Of a stretch of DNA of 7,448 nucleotides, positions 1 to 6,526 are shown one piece after another. The DNA comes from an uncultured Bacteroidales bacterium (GTDB lineage Bacteria > Bacteroidota > Bacteroidia > Bacteroidales > UBA4417): the NCBI GenBank assembly GCA_903917425.1, contig CAIXAQ010000608.1, forward strand, positions 1-7,448, given 5' to 3'. Positions within the stretch are counted from its first letter, which is position 1. Every line of letters begins with the position of its first letter. The position numbers and the translations under genes are program-made. The notes beneath the pieces are model-generated. The model was not told where the DNA came from. It searched no databases and worked only from the letters and a program-made list of their open reading frames with translations.

Positions 1-206
1 CAGGTCAGAAACGAGAAACTTTGTATTGGTAAAACATTTATTCAATTCATCAGCCTTAGAACTCCATTCTGAAAAAGCATTAAGGTCGGGGAACAAGACA
101 ACATTGCGGCCTTGCAATGCTTTGCATTTCTCTGCATTAAGGCTACTTTTATTGTAAACGGCCAACCAGAGCAGGTTGGCGTTAATTTCTATTGTTCTAC
201 TATTAT
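1..206 (-). pseudogene. C-terminal remnant of a DUF6371/toprim-like protein, runs off left edge
   Basis: Read on the minus strand, the frame from 249 down to 1 is open. From about 180 it encodes LLWLAVYNKSSLNAEKCKAL followed by GRNVVLFPDLNAFSEW and, at the window edge, FLVSDL. From memory this matches the C-terminal part of DUF6371-type (toprim-like) proteins common in Bacteroidota genomes and mobile elements, where a WLA-x-NLNxxKCKxLxGRxVVLFPDLxxxxxW core is preceded by an IVESEKTA motif. Here that motif seems to survive only as IVEQ-stop-K in another frame (about 206-186), and fewer codons separate it from WLA than I recall for the family. No ATG starts the open frame, and its upstream stop (250-252) lies inside a 7-bp repeat array. 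I infer a frameshifted, N-terminally truncated remnant. The family name is from memory. The gene could be intact to the left only if it used an unusual start. Confidence 0.5.
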
Positions 207-236
207 ACGAGTAGGTGAAATGAAGATGCCGGAAGT

Positions 237-292
237 CAGAATACAGAAGTCAGAAATCAGAATACAGAATACAGAATACAGAAGTCAGAAGT
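237..292. repeat. heptanucleotide tandem array, consensus CAGAAKT / CAGAATA
   Basis: Eight consecutive 7-bp units run without a gap: CAGAATA, CAGAAGT, CAGAAAT, then three CAGAATA, then two CAGAAGT. A further partial unit (GGAAGT) precedes them. Every unit starts CAGAA and only the last two bases vary. The array lies directly upstream (on the minus strand) of the decayed gene fragment at 1-206 and supplies the stop codon that closes its frame. It is too short and lacks the spacers of a CRISPR. Its function is unknown. Confidence 0.9.
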
Positions 293-443
293 TTCCCCGA
301 AAACTATTTTGTCCGATTCAGATAATACGTGGCAATAAGAAAAGCAATTTTCAAAAAATCACATAGATAGTAAGTTAAATCAAGCAGACACCTGCCTCGG
401 TCTCCTGACTTCATGCCCTGAAATTAAATAACTCCATTCATTT
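293..443. other. AT-rich spacer with no recognisable gene
   Basis: Between the heptad array and the trp control region I find no frame with protein-like sequence on either strand and no tRNA- or rRNA-like fold. The plus-strand open frame 112-366 that reaches into it is mostly the antisense of the gene remnant plus translated heptads, so I do not call it. Confidence 0.5.
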
Positions 444-466
444 AATGGTTGAACCATTTATATTTG
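444..466 (+). promoter_or_regulatory. operator-like palindrome next to a TAnnTTTG box (candidate distal promoter)
   Basis: AATGGTT-G-AACCATT (444-458) is a perfect 7-bp inverted repeat around one central base. It abuts TATATTTG (459-466), a full match to the Bacteroidota -7 consensus TAnnTTTG. The palindrome would lie between the -33 and -7 regions, where a repressor commonly binds. No good TTTG -33 box is seen at the expected distance (about 436-439 reads ATTC). If active, this promoter would give a leader of about 80 nt before the leader peptide. Regulation by a DNA-binding protein is inference only. Confidence 0.35.
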
Positions 467-513
467 TAACAAGAGCTTTTCGATGGGCAAAACTTCAAAA
501 AAAACAAACGGAT

Positions 514-544
514 GTTGGCCCTATTGAATTTTGTAGTATTTTTG
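514..544 (+). promoter_or_regulatory. candidate trp promoter, Bacteroidota type
   Basis: TATTTTTG at 537-544 fully matches the Bacteroidota -7 consensus TAnnTTTG. A GTTG at 514-517, close to the -33 TTTG, lies 19 nt upstream, which is the expected spacing. The start of transcription would fall near 548-550, only a few bases before the leader-peptide ATG at 553, so the leader peptide would be translated from an almost leaderless mRNA. This is the best promoter candidate for the operon, but it rests on consensus matching alone. Confidence 0.5.
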
Positions 545-552
545 CGACACAA

Positions 553-615
553 ATGAGAACTATTTTAGCAAATAACAATTGGTGGCAGTTTACGACAAAC
601 GTTGTGGACAGCTAA
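553..615 (+). CDS. trpL: trp operon leader peptide (attenuator peptide), 20 aa
   Basis: A 20-codon frame begins ATG at 553 and ends TAA at 613-615. It encodes a short Asn-rich peptide with two adjacent Trp codons, TGG TGG at 580-585 (residues 10-11, context NNNWWQF). Tandem Trp codons in a tiny frame just upstream of trpE and its terminator hairpin are the hallmark of a trp attenuation leader. The downstream enzymes are almost free of Trp, which makes the pair more striking. The last four codons (603-612) are the RNA segment that can pair either with the peptide's own Trp-codon region or with the terminator's left arm. No Shine-Dalgarno site is seen before the ATG. The peptide is expected to act only as a sensor of charged tRNA-Trp through ribosome stalling and to have no function of its own. 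Confidence 0.88.
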   Translation: MRTILANNNWWQFTTNVVDS

Positions 616-680
616 AATATTTGCGTTAACTTATACCAAGATAACCCGCTGTTTACATCAAACAGCGGGTTATTTTATTT
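583..680 (+). promoter_or_regulatory. ribosome-mediated trp attenuator (alternative RNA stems 1:2, 2:3, 3:4)
   Basis: Three mutually exclusive stems can be drawn. Stem 1:2 pairs 583-595 with 602-614 (12 pairs including G-U, one A/A mismatch, 6-nt loop) and begins at the second Trp codon. Stem 2:3, the antiterminator, pairs 603-612 with 648-657 (10 contiguous pairs, two of them G-U). Stem 3:4 is the terminator (641-654 with 660-673). Segments 1 and 3 share the hexamer GTTTAC (588-593 and 651-656), which explains why both can pair with segment 2. Expected logic: a ribosome stalled at 580-585 when Trp-tRNA is scarce frees segment 2, forms 2:3 and lets transcription reach trpE. A ribosome that reaches the stop codon at 613 masks segment 2, so 3:4 forms and transcription ends. 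Confidence 0.85.
641..680 (+). terminator. intrinsic terminator of the trp attenuator
   Basis: A perfect 14-bp stem pairs 641-654 with 660-673 (core AACCCGCTGTTT against its complement) around a 5-nt loop, and is followed by TTTATTT (674-680). It lies 23 nt before the trpE start and 25 nt after the leader-peptide stop. Its left arm is shared with the antiterminator, so its formation should depend on leader translation. Confidence 0.92.
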
Positions 681-702
681 CCTGGAATTTAACAACGACA
701 TT

Positions 703-2136
703 ATGAAAATTTATACCAAAACTTACCACATCCTTTCCGACACCAAAACCCCGGTCAGTTTATTCCTTGCTTTGCGCGACGAATACAGTTCGCCTATGTT
801 GCTCGAAAGTTCGGATTATAACAGTAAAAGCAATCATTATTCGTTCCTGTGTTTCGAACCGATAGCAACCATCAGCATTCATAACAAAGTATCGAAAACA
901 ACGATCAATAAAGAGGTTGCCAGAGAAACTCTGAAGGCTGACGCGCAATCCCTGAATACTGCATTTACGGATTTCATTTCTAAATTTGAGTTTGATAATG
1001 ATTTGCCGGAACATTTCAAGGGATTATTTGGGTACTGCTCGTTCAATATCGTTGAATATACCCATGAATTGCAATTGAGAAACGACGCAAACGAAATCCC
1101 GGAACTTCTTTATCATCTGTATTCCAGGGTTTTGATGTTCAACCATGCTACCAACGAACTCAGTATGTATTCGCATGCTTATTCCGAACACGATGCTAAT
1201 AAAAATCTACAACTTCTGATCGAACGTATTGATCTTCACAAACATAATAATTATTCCTTCGAACTTTCGGGTGGCGAAACCAGCAATTGCACGGATGAAG
1301 AATATATGCTGAAAGTGTCCAGGGCAAAGAAACACTGTAAACTGGGGGATGTGTTCCAGTTGGTAGTTTCACGCAGGTTTTATCAAAGTTTTAAAGGTGA
1401 TGACTTTAATGTGTACCGGGCTTTAAAAAAGATAAATCCTTCGCCCTATTTGTTTTATTTCGATACCGGGAATTTCAGGATTTTCGGTTCCTCACCGGAA
1501 GCTCAGTTGAAGATATCCAAAGGAATTGCTGAAATACACCCGATTGCAGGCACATACAAACGAACGGGAGACGATGCTTTCGACATTGTAAAATCGGCCG
1601 AATTGCTGAACGATGCCAAGGAAAATGCCGAACATGTGATGCTGGTCGACCTGGCACGGAACGACCTGAGCAAATACTCGAAAAACGTTCATGTGAAATC
1701 GTATAAACAGATTCAGTTCTATTCGCATGTAATTCACATGGTTAGCAATGTATGCGGGGAATTGAGGCCCGGGTTCAGCTCCTTCGAAACCTTAAGCGGA
1801 ACTTTCCCGGCAGGCACTTTGTCGGGAGCACCGAAACACCGCGCCATACAGCTTATTGATGAACTCGAAAACGACGCCCGTGGATTTTATGGCGGAACCA
1901 TCGGCTTTGTTGGCCAGAAGAGTGAACTCAACCAGGCTATTATCATCCGTTCATTTCTGAGCAAGAATAACCAGATTGTCTACCAGGCCGGCGCCGGAAT
2001 AGTTGAAAGCAGCAAGGAAGAAAATGAACTGCACGAAGTTTTCAACAAGATAAACGGGCTGAGAAATGCGCTTAAAGAAGCAAATACGCTTTTTAAAACC
2101 AATGTCTTTCAATCCGAAGTCACTACTACAAACTAG
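703..2136 (+). CDS. trpE: anthranilate synthase component I
   Basis: The 477-aa protein is the chorismate-binding subunit of anthranilate synthase. It makes anthranilate from chorismate with ammonia delivered by TrpG, in the cytoplasm. The N-terminal domain carries LLESSD (residues 33-38), the family's Trp feedback-binding motif, and GLFGYCSFN (108-115). NPSPY (245-249) completes the Trp site. The chorismate-binding domain shows GSSPE (262-266), PIAGT (280-284), EHVMLVDLARND (310-321), H342, FPAGTLSGAPK (368-378), GFYGG (394-398), QAGAGIV (428-434) and KEENE (438-442). The length is slightly short of the roughly 500 aa usual in proteobacteria. The start at 703 follows the attenuator terminator and has only a weak GGA upstream. 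The protein contains no Trp at all. TrpE rather than PabB or MenF is supported by the LLES and NPSPY motifs and by the operon. Feedback inhibition by Trp is therefore likely. Confidence 0.98.
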   Translation: MKIYTKTYHILSDTKTPVSLFLALRDEYSSPMLLESSDYNSKSNHYSFLCFEPIATISIHNKVSKTTINKEVARETLKADAQSLNTAFTDFISKFEFDNDLPEHFKGLFGYCSFNIVEYTHELQLRNDANEIPELLYHLYSRVLMFNHATNELSMYSHAYSEHDANKNLQLLIERIDLHKHNNYSFELSGGETSNCTDEEYMLKVSRAKKHCKLGDVFQLVVSRRFYQSFKGDDFNVYRALKKINPSPYLFYFDTGNFRIFGSSPEAQLKISKGIAEIHPIAGTYKRTGDDAFDIVKSAELLNDAKENAEHVMLVDLARNDLSKYSKNVHVKSYKQIQFYSHVIHMVSNVCGELRPGFSSFETLSGTFPAGTLSGAPKHRAIQLIDELENDARGFYGGTIGFVGQKSELNQAIIIRSFLSKNNQIVYQAGAGIVESSKEENELHEVFNKINGLRNALKEANTLFKTNVFQSEVTTTN

Positions 2137-2204
2137 AAATTTTAACCGGATTGATGTATAAATAGCAGCGCATCAAAAACCGATAATAAAATAAAAAGCA
2201 AAAA

Positions 2205-2771
2205 ATGAAATTACTGGTACTAGATAATTACGACAGCTTCACGTATAACCTTGTTCAATTGATTGAAAAAACAAGCGACATTGAATATGAGGTCTGTAAA
2301 AACGATAAGATCACATTGGAAAAGGTAAACGAATTTGACAAGATCCTTTTGTCTCCTGGTCCCGGAATTCCTGTGAATGCCGGCATCATGAACGACCTGA
2401 TCAGAATGTATGCTTCCGGAAAATCGATTTTAGGCGTTTGCCTCGGTCTGCAGGCAATCGGTGAAGTATTTGGCGCAAAGCTCATAAACCTGGATACGGT
2501 CTACCATGGAGTTGCATCGGAAATAGAACTTATTGCCGAAGATCCGTTGTTCGACCATTGTCCGAAAAAATTTACCGCCGGTCGCTACCATTCCTGGGCC
2601 GTAGATTACCAAAGCATTACCGGCGATCTGCTTGTAACAGCCCTGGATGCGGAAAAGTGTGTAATGGCGTTAAGGCATAAACAATACGATGTAAAAGGCG
2701 TACAGTTCCATCCCGAATCCATACTAACGGAATATGGGGAACAGATCATTAAAAACTGGATTAATGGTTAA
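2205..2771 (+). CDS. trpG: anthranilate synthase component II, glutamine amidotransferase
   Basis: This 188-aa class I glutamine amidotransferase hydrolyses glutamine and channels ammonia to TrpE. Visible motifs are DNYDSFTYN (7-15), PGPGIP (51-56), the nucleophile elbow GVCLGLQ with C79, YHS (128-130), and the catalytic H169 and E171 in VQFHPES. The length is normal for a stand-alone TrpG. It is separated from trpE by 68 nt, with an A-rich run instead of a Shine-Dalgarno before the ATG. The last codons (I186, N187, G188, stop) lie inside a 7-bp repeat array that continues into the spacer, so the C-terminus may have been set by the repeat. TrpG and PabA are nearly identical in sequence. The operon makes TrpG the main role, but a shared role in folate synthesis cannot be excluded. 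Confidence 0.97.
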   Translation: MKLLVLDNYDSFTYNLVQLIEKTSDIEYEVCKNDKITLEKVNEFDKILLSPGPGIPVNAGIMNDLIRMYASGKSILGVCLGLQAIGEVFGAKLINLDTVYHGVASEIELIAEDPLFDHCPKKFTAGRYHSWAVDYQSITGDLLVTALDAEKCVMALRHKQYDVKGVQFHPESILTEYGEQIIKNWING

Positions 2772-2795
2772 TGGAAAATAGTTAATGGAAAATGG
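2761..2795. repeat. heptanucleotide array WWAATGG overlapping the trpG stop
   Basis: Five 7-bp units in register: TTAATGG, TTAATGG, AAAATAG, TTAATGG, AAAATGG. The first unit and part of the second encode the last residues and stop codon of trpG, and the rest lies in the 69-nt trpG-trpD spacer. A gain or loss of units would leave the stop in unit two in place unless it affected the first copies. The sequence differs from the other arrays in the window but the period is the same. Confidence 0.75.
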
Positions 2796-2840
2796 CACTT
2801 TCTCACATAATAGAATAATTCAGTTAAAAGGAAATTAGCA

Positions 2841-3824
2841 ATGAACGAAATATATCTAAAGCTAAGCGCAGGCCATCACTTATCAGTTGCAGAAGCGGAA
2901 CTGCTGATGAAAGGCTTATGCGAGCAGCAATACAACGACCACCAGGTGGCATTTATATTAGGCCTGTTCAAAACCCGTATCATGGACCTGAGCGAACTCA
3001 CCGGTTTCCGTAATGCGCTGATGAAACTGTGCATACCCGTTAAACTTCATAAGCCGACAATAGATGTATGCGGTACCGGCGGCGATAACAAAAACACTTT
3101 CAATATTTCAACCTTATCGGCTTTTGTATTGGCGGCTTCGGGTGTGCCGGTTGCCAAACATGGAAACTTTGCAGCTACTTCTGTTTCAGGTTCTTCAGAT
3201 ATTTTAAAGCATTTTGGCTATATATTTAAAACCAACGAACAGGAGTTGCAGGATGACCTCGAAAAAAACAATCTCTGTTTCATACATGCTCCAAATTTTC
3301 ACACGGCTTTGAAAAATGTCGGCCCCGTCAGGCGAGGACTGAAAACCAACACACTCTTTAACCTGATGGGGCCTCTTGTAAACCCGGCCCAGACCGAATT
3401 CAAATATGTGGGAGTTTTTAACCGCTCGGTTGCCCGACTCTACAATTTCTTTCTGCAAACCGGAACCACGCAATATTACCTGGTGAATTCACTGGATGGC
3501 TACGACGAGATCAGTTTAACCTCGGATGTGTTAATCACCTCCGGCCAAGGCGAACAGGTAATCCCGATGGATGAACTGCCTTTTAATACTATAAAGCCGG
3601 AAGAAATAAGCGCCGGAAACAGCATCGAAGATGCCGCTAAAATATTCAGTGCAGTTCTGCAAAATGAAGCCTCGGAAGCACAGAAAAACGTAGTTCTGAT
3701 AAACAGCGCTTATGCTATGCAATGTTATACCCACCAGGACCTGGACGAATGCATCGCTGTTTGCAGCGAAAGCATTGAATCAAAAAAGGCATTTCAGTTA
3801 TTTAACCGAATCATTAAGAATTAG
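2841..3824 (+). CDS. trpD: anthranilate phosphoribosyltransferase
   Basis: The 327-aa enzyme transfers phosphoribosyl from PRPP to anthranilate, the second committed step. The family's PRPP-binding glycine motif GTGGD is at 78-82, followed by NIST (88-91), KHGN (106-109) and SGSSD (116-120). The anthranilate-site region is PVRRGL at 162-167 with R164 and R165, then LFNLMGPLVNP (172-182). The Mg-binding acidic pair D222-E223 is in YDEIS. The length is typical for a monofunctional TrpD, with no fused TrpG domain. AAGGA at 2828-2832, 8 nt before the ATG, is a reasonable ribosome binding site. The stop is 2 nt before trpC, which suggests translational coupling. Like TrpE and TrpC, it contains no Trp. 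The late segment VVLINSAYAM stands where most homologues have an xxLNAAxAL-like motif, a mild divergence. Confidence 0.97.
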   Translation: MNEIYLKLSAGHHLSVAEAELLMKGLCEQQYNDHQVAFILGLFKTRIMDLSELTGFRNALMKLCIPVKLHKPTIDVCGTGGDNKNTFNISTLSAFVLAASGVPVAKHGNFAATSVSGSSDILKHFGYIFKTNEQELQDDLEKNNLCFIHAPNFHTALKNVGPVRRGLKTNTLFNLMGPLVNPAQTEFKYVGVFNRSVARLYNFFLQTGTTQYYLVNSLDGYDEISLTSDVLITSGQGEQVIPMDELPFNTIKPEEISAGNSIEDAAKIFSAVLQNEASEAQKNVVLINSAYAMQCYTHQDLDECIAVCSESIESKKAFQLFNRIIKN

Positions 3825-3826
3825 TT

Positions 3827-4636
3827 ATGAATGCGCTCGAAAAAATTGTACTCGAAAAGCGAAAACAGGTGCTGGAGGAAAAGCAACTATTCCCGGTTGA
3901 ATTACTGGAACGATCCATCTATTTTAAAAATGAATGTGTATCATTAAAGAAATACCTTCTGAGGGAAGATAAAAATGGCATTATTGCCGAGATCAAGAAA
4001 AAGTCTCCGGTCCTGGGAGCTATAAATCCCTATGTTAAAGTCGAGAAATTATCTATCGGATACATGCAGGCCGGGGCAAGCGCTTTATCGGTGCTTACCG
4101 ACAAAAAGTTTTTTGGCGGCAGCAATGCCGATCTCACCACGGCAAGGAAGTATAATTTCTGCCCGATTTTACGGAAAGATTTCGTGATCGACGGGTACCA
4201 GGTTATTGAAGCCCGATCAATAGGCGCCGATGCCGTTTTACTCATTGCTGCAATCCTTACCAGGGAAGAAATAAAGCAGTTTACCGATTTGGCTCACATA
4301 CATGGGATGGAAGTGATACTGGAACTTCATGCGGAACAGGAACTGGAAAAGCTATACGATAAGGTTGATGTGATAGGTGTTAACAACCGCAACCTCGAAA
4401 CGATGCAGGTTGACATTGCCACTTCAAAAGCCATGGCAAAACGTATCCCCGAAGGATTTATGAAAATCTCGGAAAGCGGAATCGAAGACCCCCGCATCGT
4501 GCTCGAACTGAAGCAACTCGGATACAATGGTTTTTTAATCGGTTCCTGTTTTATGAAACATCCCGAGCCGGAAAAGGCCTGTGCCGCATTTATTCAGCAG
4601 CTGAACAAATTAAAAAAGGAAACCTATGGAGCTTAA
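3827..4636 (+). CDS. trpC: indole-3-glycerol phosphate synthase
   Basis: The 269-aa TIM-barrel enzyme closes the ring of CdRP to give indole-3-glycerol phosphate, releasing CO2 and water. Catalytic positions known from archaeal and bacterial homologues are present: E55 and K57 in IIAEIKKKSP, S60, K117 in LRKDF, E166 in LELH, N186 in VNNRNL, and S217 in SESG. IGSCFM (238-243) is the phosphate-binding turn. It is monofunctional, with TrpF encoded separately, unlike the TrpC-TrpF fusion of E. coli. The start at 3827 is 2 nt after the trpD stop with no clear Shine-Dalgarno, so it probably depends on ribosomes finishing trpD. Its 3' end overlaps trpF by 11 nt. It contains no Trp. Confidence 0.97.
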   Translation: MNALEKIVLEKRKQVLEEKQLFPVELLERSIYFKNECVSLKKYLLREDKNGIIAEIKKKSPVLGAINPYVKVEKLSIGYMQAGASALSVLTDKKFFGGSNADLTTARKYNFCPILRKDFVIDGYQVIEARSIGADAVLLIAAILTREEIKQFTDLAHIHGMEVILELHAEQELEKLYDKVDVIGVNNRNLETMQVDIATSKAMAKRIPEGFMKISESGIEDPRIVLELKQLGYNGFLIGSCFMKHPEPEKACAAFIQQLNKLKKETYGA

Positions 4637-5258
4637 AGTTTGCGGAATAACCGATTCGGAAACAATCAAAGCACTTATCTCCCTGGAAGTAGCTCGTTTA
4701 GGATTTATCTTTTATCACAAATCAGCACGCTATGTGCATGGAAAGTTGATAGAAGACGGCCTGAAAGAAATCCCCGGGCACATAAAGAAAACCGGTGTTT
4801 TTGTGAATGCCGGGATCGAAGAAATTGAACAGATTCTTGAATACTACCATTTAGACAGCATTCAACTGCACGGGGATGAATCGCCAGAGTTTTGCGGCTA
4901 TTTCCGAACAAAAACGGAAGTAATAAAAACCATTTCAATTAAAGATGAAAATTCTTTTGAAACTGCCAGATTATACCTTGGTTCCTGCGACCTTTTCCTG
5001 TTCGACACTCACAGCGGGCACTACGGCGGAACCGGTAAAACCTTCGACTGGCAATGGCTCGAAAGTTACACCCATGAAAAGCCCTTCTACCTCAGCGGCG
5101 GAATCAGCCTCGAAAATTTCAGAGAAATCAGGAAGATCCGGCACAAACAAATGATAGGTATTGATGTAAATTCAAAGTTTGAATTCAGGCCGGGAATAAA
5201 GGATATTGGAAGGATTGAGCAACTGATAGCTTTGATGAATGACCAAACTAACTACTAA
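4626..5258 (+). CDS. trpF: phosphoribosylanthranilate isomerase
   Basis: The 210-aa TIM-barrel enzyme performs the Amadori rearrangement of phosphoribosylanthranilate to CdRP, the substrate of TrpC. The catalytic base C6 is in KVCG (4-7) and the catalytic acid D127 is in FDTHSGHYGGTGKTFDW. Other family signatures are GFIFYHKSARYV (26-37), GVFVNA (57-62), QLHGDE (80-85), LSGGI (156-160) and GIDVNSKFE with PGIKD (178-193). Two common family residues differ: Ala34 where SPRYV is usual, and VNSKFE where VSSGVE is usual. The catalytic pair is intact, so function is expected. AAGGA (4616-4620) inside the trpC end gives a good ribosome binding site 5 nt before the ATG, which fixes the start despite the 11-nt overlap. 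The clustered W142 and W144 are two of only six Trp residues in the operon's enzymes. Confidence 0.96.
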   Translation: MELKVCGITDSETIKALISLEVARLGFIFYHKSARYVHGKLIEDGLKEIPGHIKKTGVFVNAGIEEIEQILEYYHLDSIQLHGDESPEFCGYFRTKTEVIKTISIKDENSFETARLYLGSCDLFLFDTHSGHYGGTGKTFDWQWLESYTHEKPFYLSGGISLENFREIRKIRHKQMIGIDVNSKFEFRPGIKDIGRIEQLIALMNDQTNY

Positions 5259-5260
5259 TC

Positions 5261-5266
5261 AGGAGA
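5261..5266 (+). promoter_or_regulatory. strong ribosome binding site of trpB
   Basis: AGGAGA lies 6 nt before the trpB ATG. It is the clearest Shine-Dalgarno in the window, in contrast with trpE, trpG and trpC, where none or only a weak one is seen. It supports the start at 5273 and suggests higher translation of trpB. Confidence 0.7.
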
Positions 5267-5272
5267 GTACAA

Positions 5273-6460
5273 ATGAAATCAAATAACCAGGCAAGCAACG
5301 GATATTACGGAAAGTTCGGCGGCGCCTATATCCCCGAATTACTGTTCAATAATGTGGATGAACTGCAGAAAAACTACCAAAGGATCATACGGTCAAAAGA
5401 ATTCCGGAAACAATTAAACGGACTGCTGAAGGATTATGTCGGCCGCCCTACACCTCTCTATTTTTCGGAAGCCTTATCGGCAAAATACAAAGCCCGGATA
5501 TTTCTGAAGCGCGAAGACCTTACCCATACCGGCGCCCATAAAATCAACAATGCTTTGGGACAGGCTTTGCTGGCTAAAATGATGGGAAAACAAAAAATTG
5601 TGGCCGAAACCGGTGCCGGTCAGCATGGTGTGGCAGTGGCCACGGCATGTACCTTACTGGGTTTATCGTGCGTTGTGTTTATGGGCGAAACCGACATTAA
5701 ACGCCAGGCACCTAATGTAGCAAGGATGAAAATGCTGGGCGCGACCATAATTCCTTCGCTCAGCGGCACTAAAACCTTAAAGGATGCCACCAACGACGCT
5801 ATCCGCTACTGGATAAACCATGCGGATGATACGCATTACATTATTGGTTCGGTAGTAGGACCACATCCCTATCCCGATATGGTCGCAAAATTTCAATCCG
5901 TGATTAGCAAGGAAATTAAAAACCAGTTGCTGAAACAAACCGGGGAATCCGAACCGGATTATGTAATTGCCTGTGTGGGTGGCGGAAGTAATGCTGCCGG
6001 TGCTTTTTACCATTTTTTAGGCTCTGCAAAAACCAAACTGGTTGGTGCCGAAGCAGCCGGAATGGGAATTCATTCGCACGAAACAGCGGCTACGCTTTCG
6101 GTAGGTTCTGTCGGAATTATTCATGGTTCGAAAACGTACCTGATGCAGAATGCCGACGGACAGATAACTGAACCCTACAGCATTTCTGCCGGGCTCGATT
6201 ACCCCGGAATCGGGCCTTTACATGCCTGGCTTTACGAAACGAAACAGGCCACTTATTATGCCGTCACCGACGAGGAAGCATTGGATGCAGCCAAAGAATT
6301 AATTCACCTGGATGGAATTATTCCCGCACTCGAATCAGCCCATGCCTTTGCTTTGTTGCCAAAAATAAAATTTAAGCCAACCGATATTGTAGTGATCAAT
6401 CTTTCGGGAAGAGGAGATAAGGATATGGAGACGTATTTGAAGTATTTGGGACCTTTTTAG
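5273..6460 (+). CDS. trpB: tryptophan synthase beta chain
   Basis: The 395-aa PLP enzyme condenses indole, channelled from TrpA, with serine to give tryptophan. The Schiff-base lysine is K90 in HTGAHKINNALGQ (85-97). E112 in AETGAGQHG (111-119) is the catalytic acid. GGGSNA (236-241) binds the PLP phosphate. GLDYPGIGP (307-315) carries D309 of the allosteric and cation region. LSGRGDKD (377-384) has S378, which contacts the pyridine nitrogen. Length and motifs are those of the canonical TrpB1 class that partners TrpA, not of the stand-alone TrpB2. It starts 14 nt after trpF behind an AGGAGA site. Unlike in most trp operons, the partner trpA does not follow at once. A 364-nt spacer with repeats and a hairpin separates them. 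Confidence 0.98.
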   Translation: MKSNNQASNGYYGKFGGAYIPELLFNNVDELQKNYQRIIRSKEFRKQLNGLLKDYVGRPTPLYFSEALSAKYKARIFLKREDLTHTGAHKINNALGQALLAKMMGKQKIVAETGAGQHGVAVATACTLLGLSCVVFMGETDIKRQAPNVARMKMLGATIIPSLSGTKTLKDATNDAIRYWINHADDTHYIIGSVVGPHPYPDMVAKFQSVISKEIKNQLLKQTGESEPDYVIACVGGGSNAAGAFYHFLGSAKTKLVGAEAAGMGIHSHETAATLSVGSVGIIHGSKTYLMQNADGQITEPYSISAGLDYPGIGPLHAWLYETKQATYYAVTDEEALDAAKELIHLDGIIPALESAHAFALLPKIKFKPTDIVVINLSGRGDKDMETYLKYLGPF

Positions 6461-6470
6461 AATAAGACTG

Positions 6471-6519
6471 AAGTACCGGGTGCCGAGTGCCGGGTTCCAA
6501 GTGCCGGGTGCCAGGTGCC
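6471..6519. repeat. heptanucleotide tandem array, consensus RRGTGCC
   Basis: Seven contiguous 7-bp units: AAGTACC, GGGTGCC, GAGTGCC, GGGTTCC, AAGTGCC, GGGTGCC, AGGTGCC, followed by a decaying GGGTTTT. It starts 10 nt after the trpB stop. It is visibly richer in GC than the surrounding spacer. Its reverse complement has the form GGCACYY, the motif of the smaller array at 6740-6767, so the two form a head-to-head pair around the segment between them. Confidence 0.9.
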
Positions 6520-6526
6520 GGGTTTT

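Noticed and set aside
237..292. CRISPR array
   Set aside because: Units are 7 bp and contiguous with no spacers, and no cas gene is present.
112..366. Plus-strand open frame of 84 codons
   Set aside because: It runs antisense to the DUF6371-like remnant and then translates the heptad array into a repetitive IQKSEIRIQN-type stretch. No ribosome site or protein-like composition is seen.
395..421. Possible degenerate complementary heptads (CCTGACTTCATGCCCTGA)
   Set aside because: Only one unit resembles the inverse of CAGAAGT and the register is not kept.
2146..2182. Possible hairpin in the trpE-trpG spacer (CGG and TTGATG pairing with CATCAA and CCG)
   Set aside because: About 9 pairs with a bulge and a 14-nt loop, and no T-run follows. 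Too weak to call a terminator or regulatory element.
3712..3900. Open frame spanning the trpD-trpC junction in another frame
   Set aside because: It is a shadow of two well-supported genes that overlap it in their own frames.
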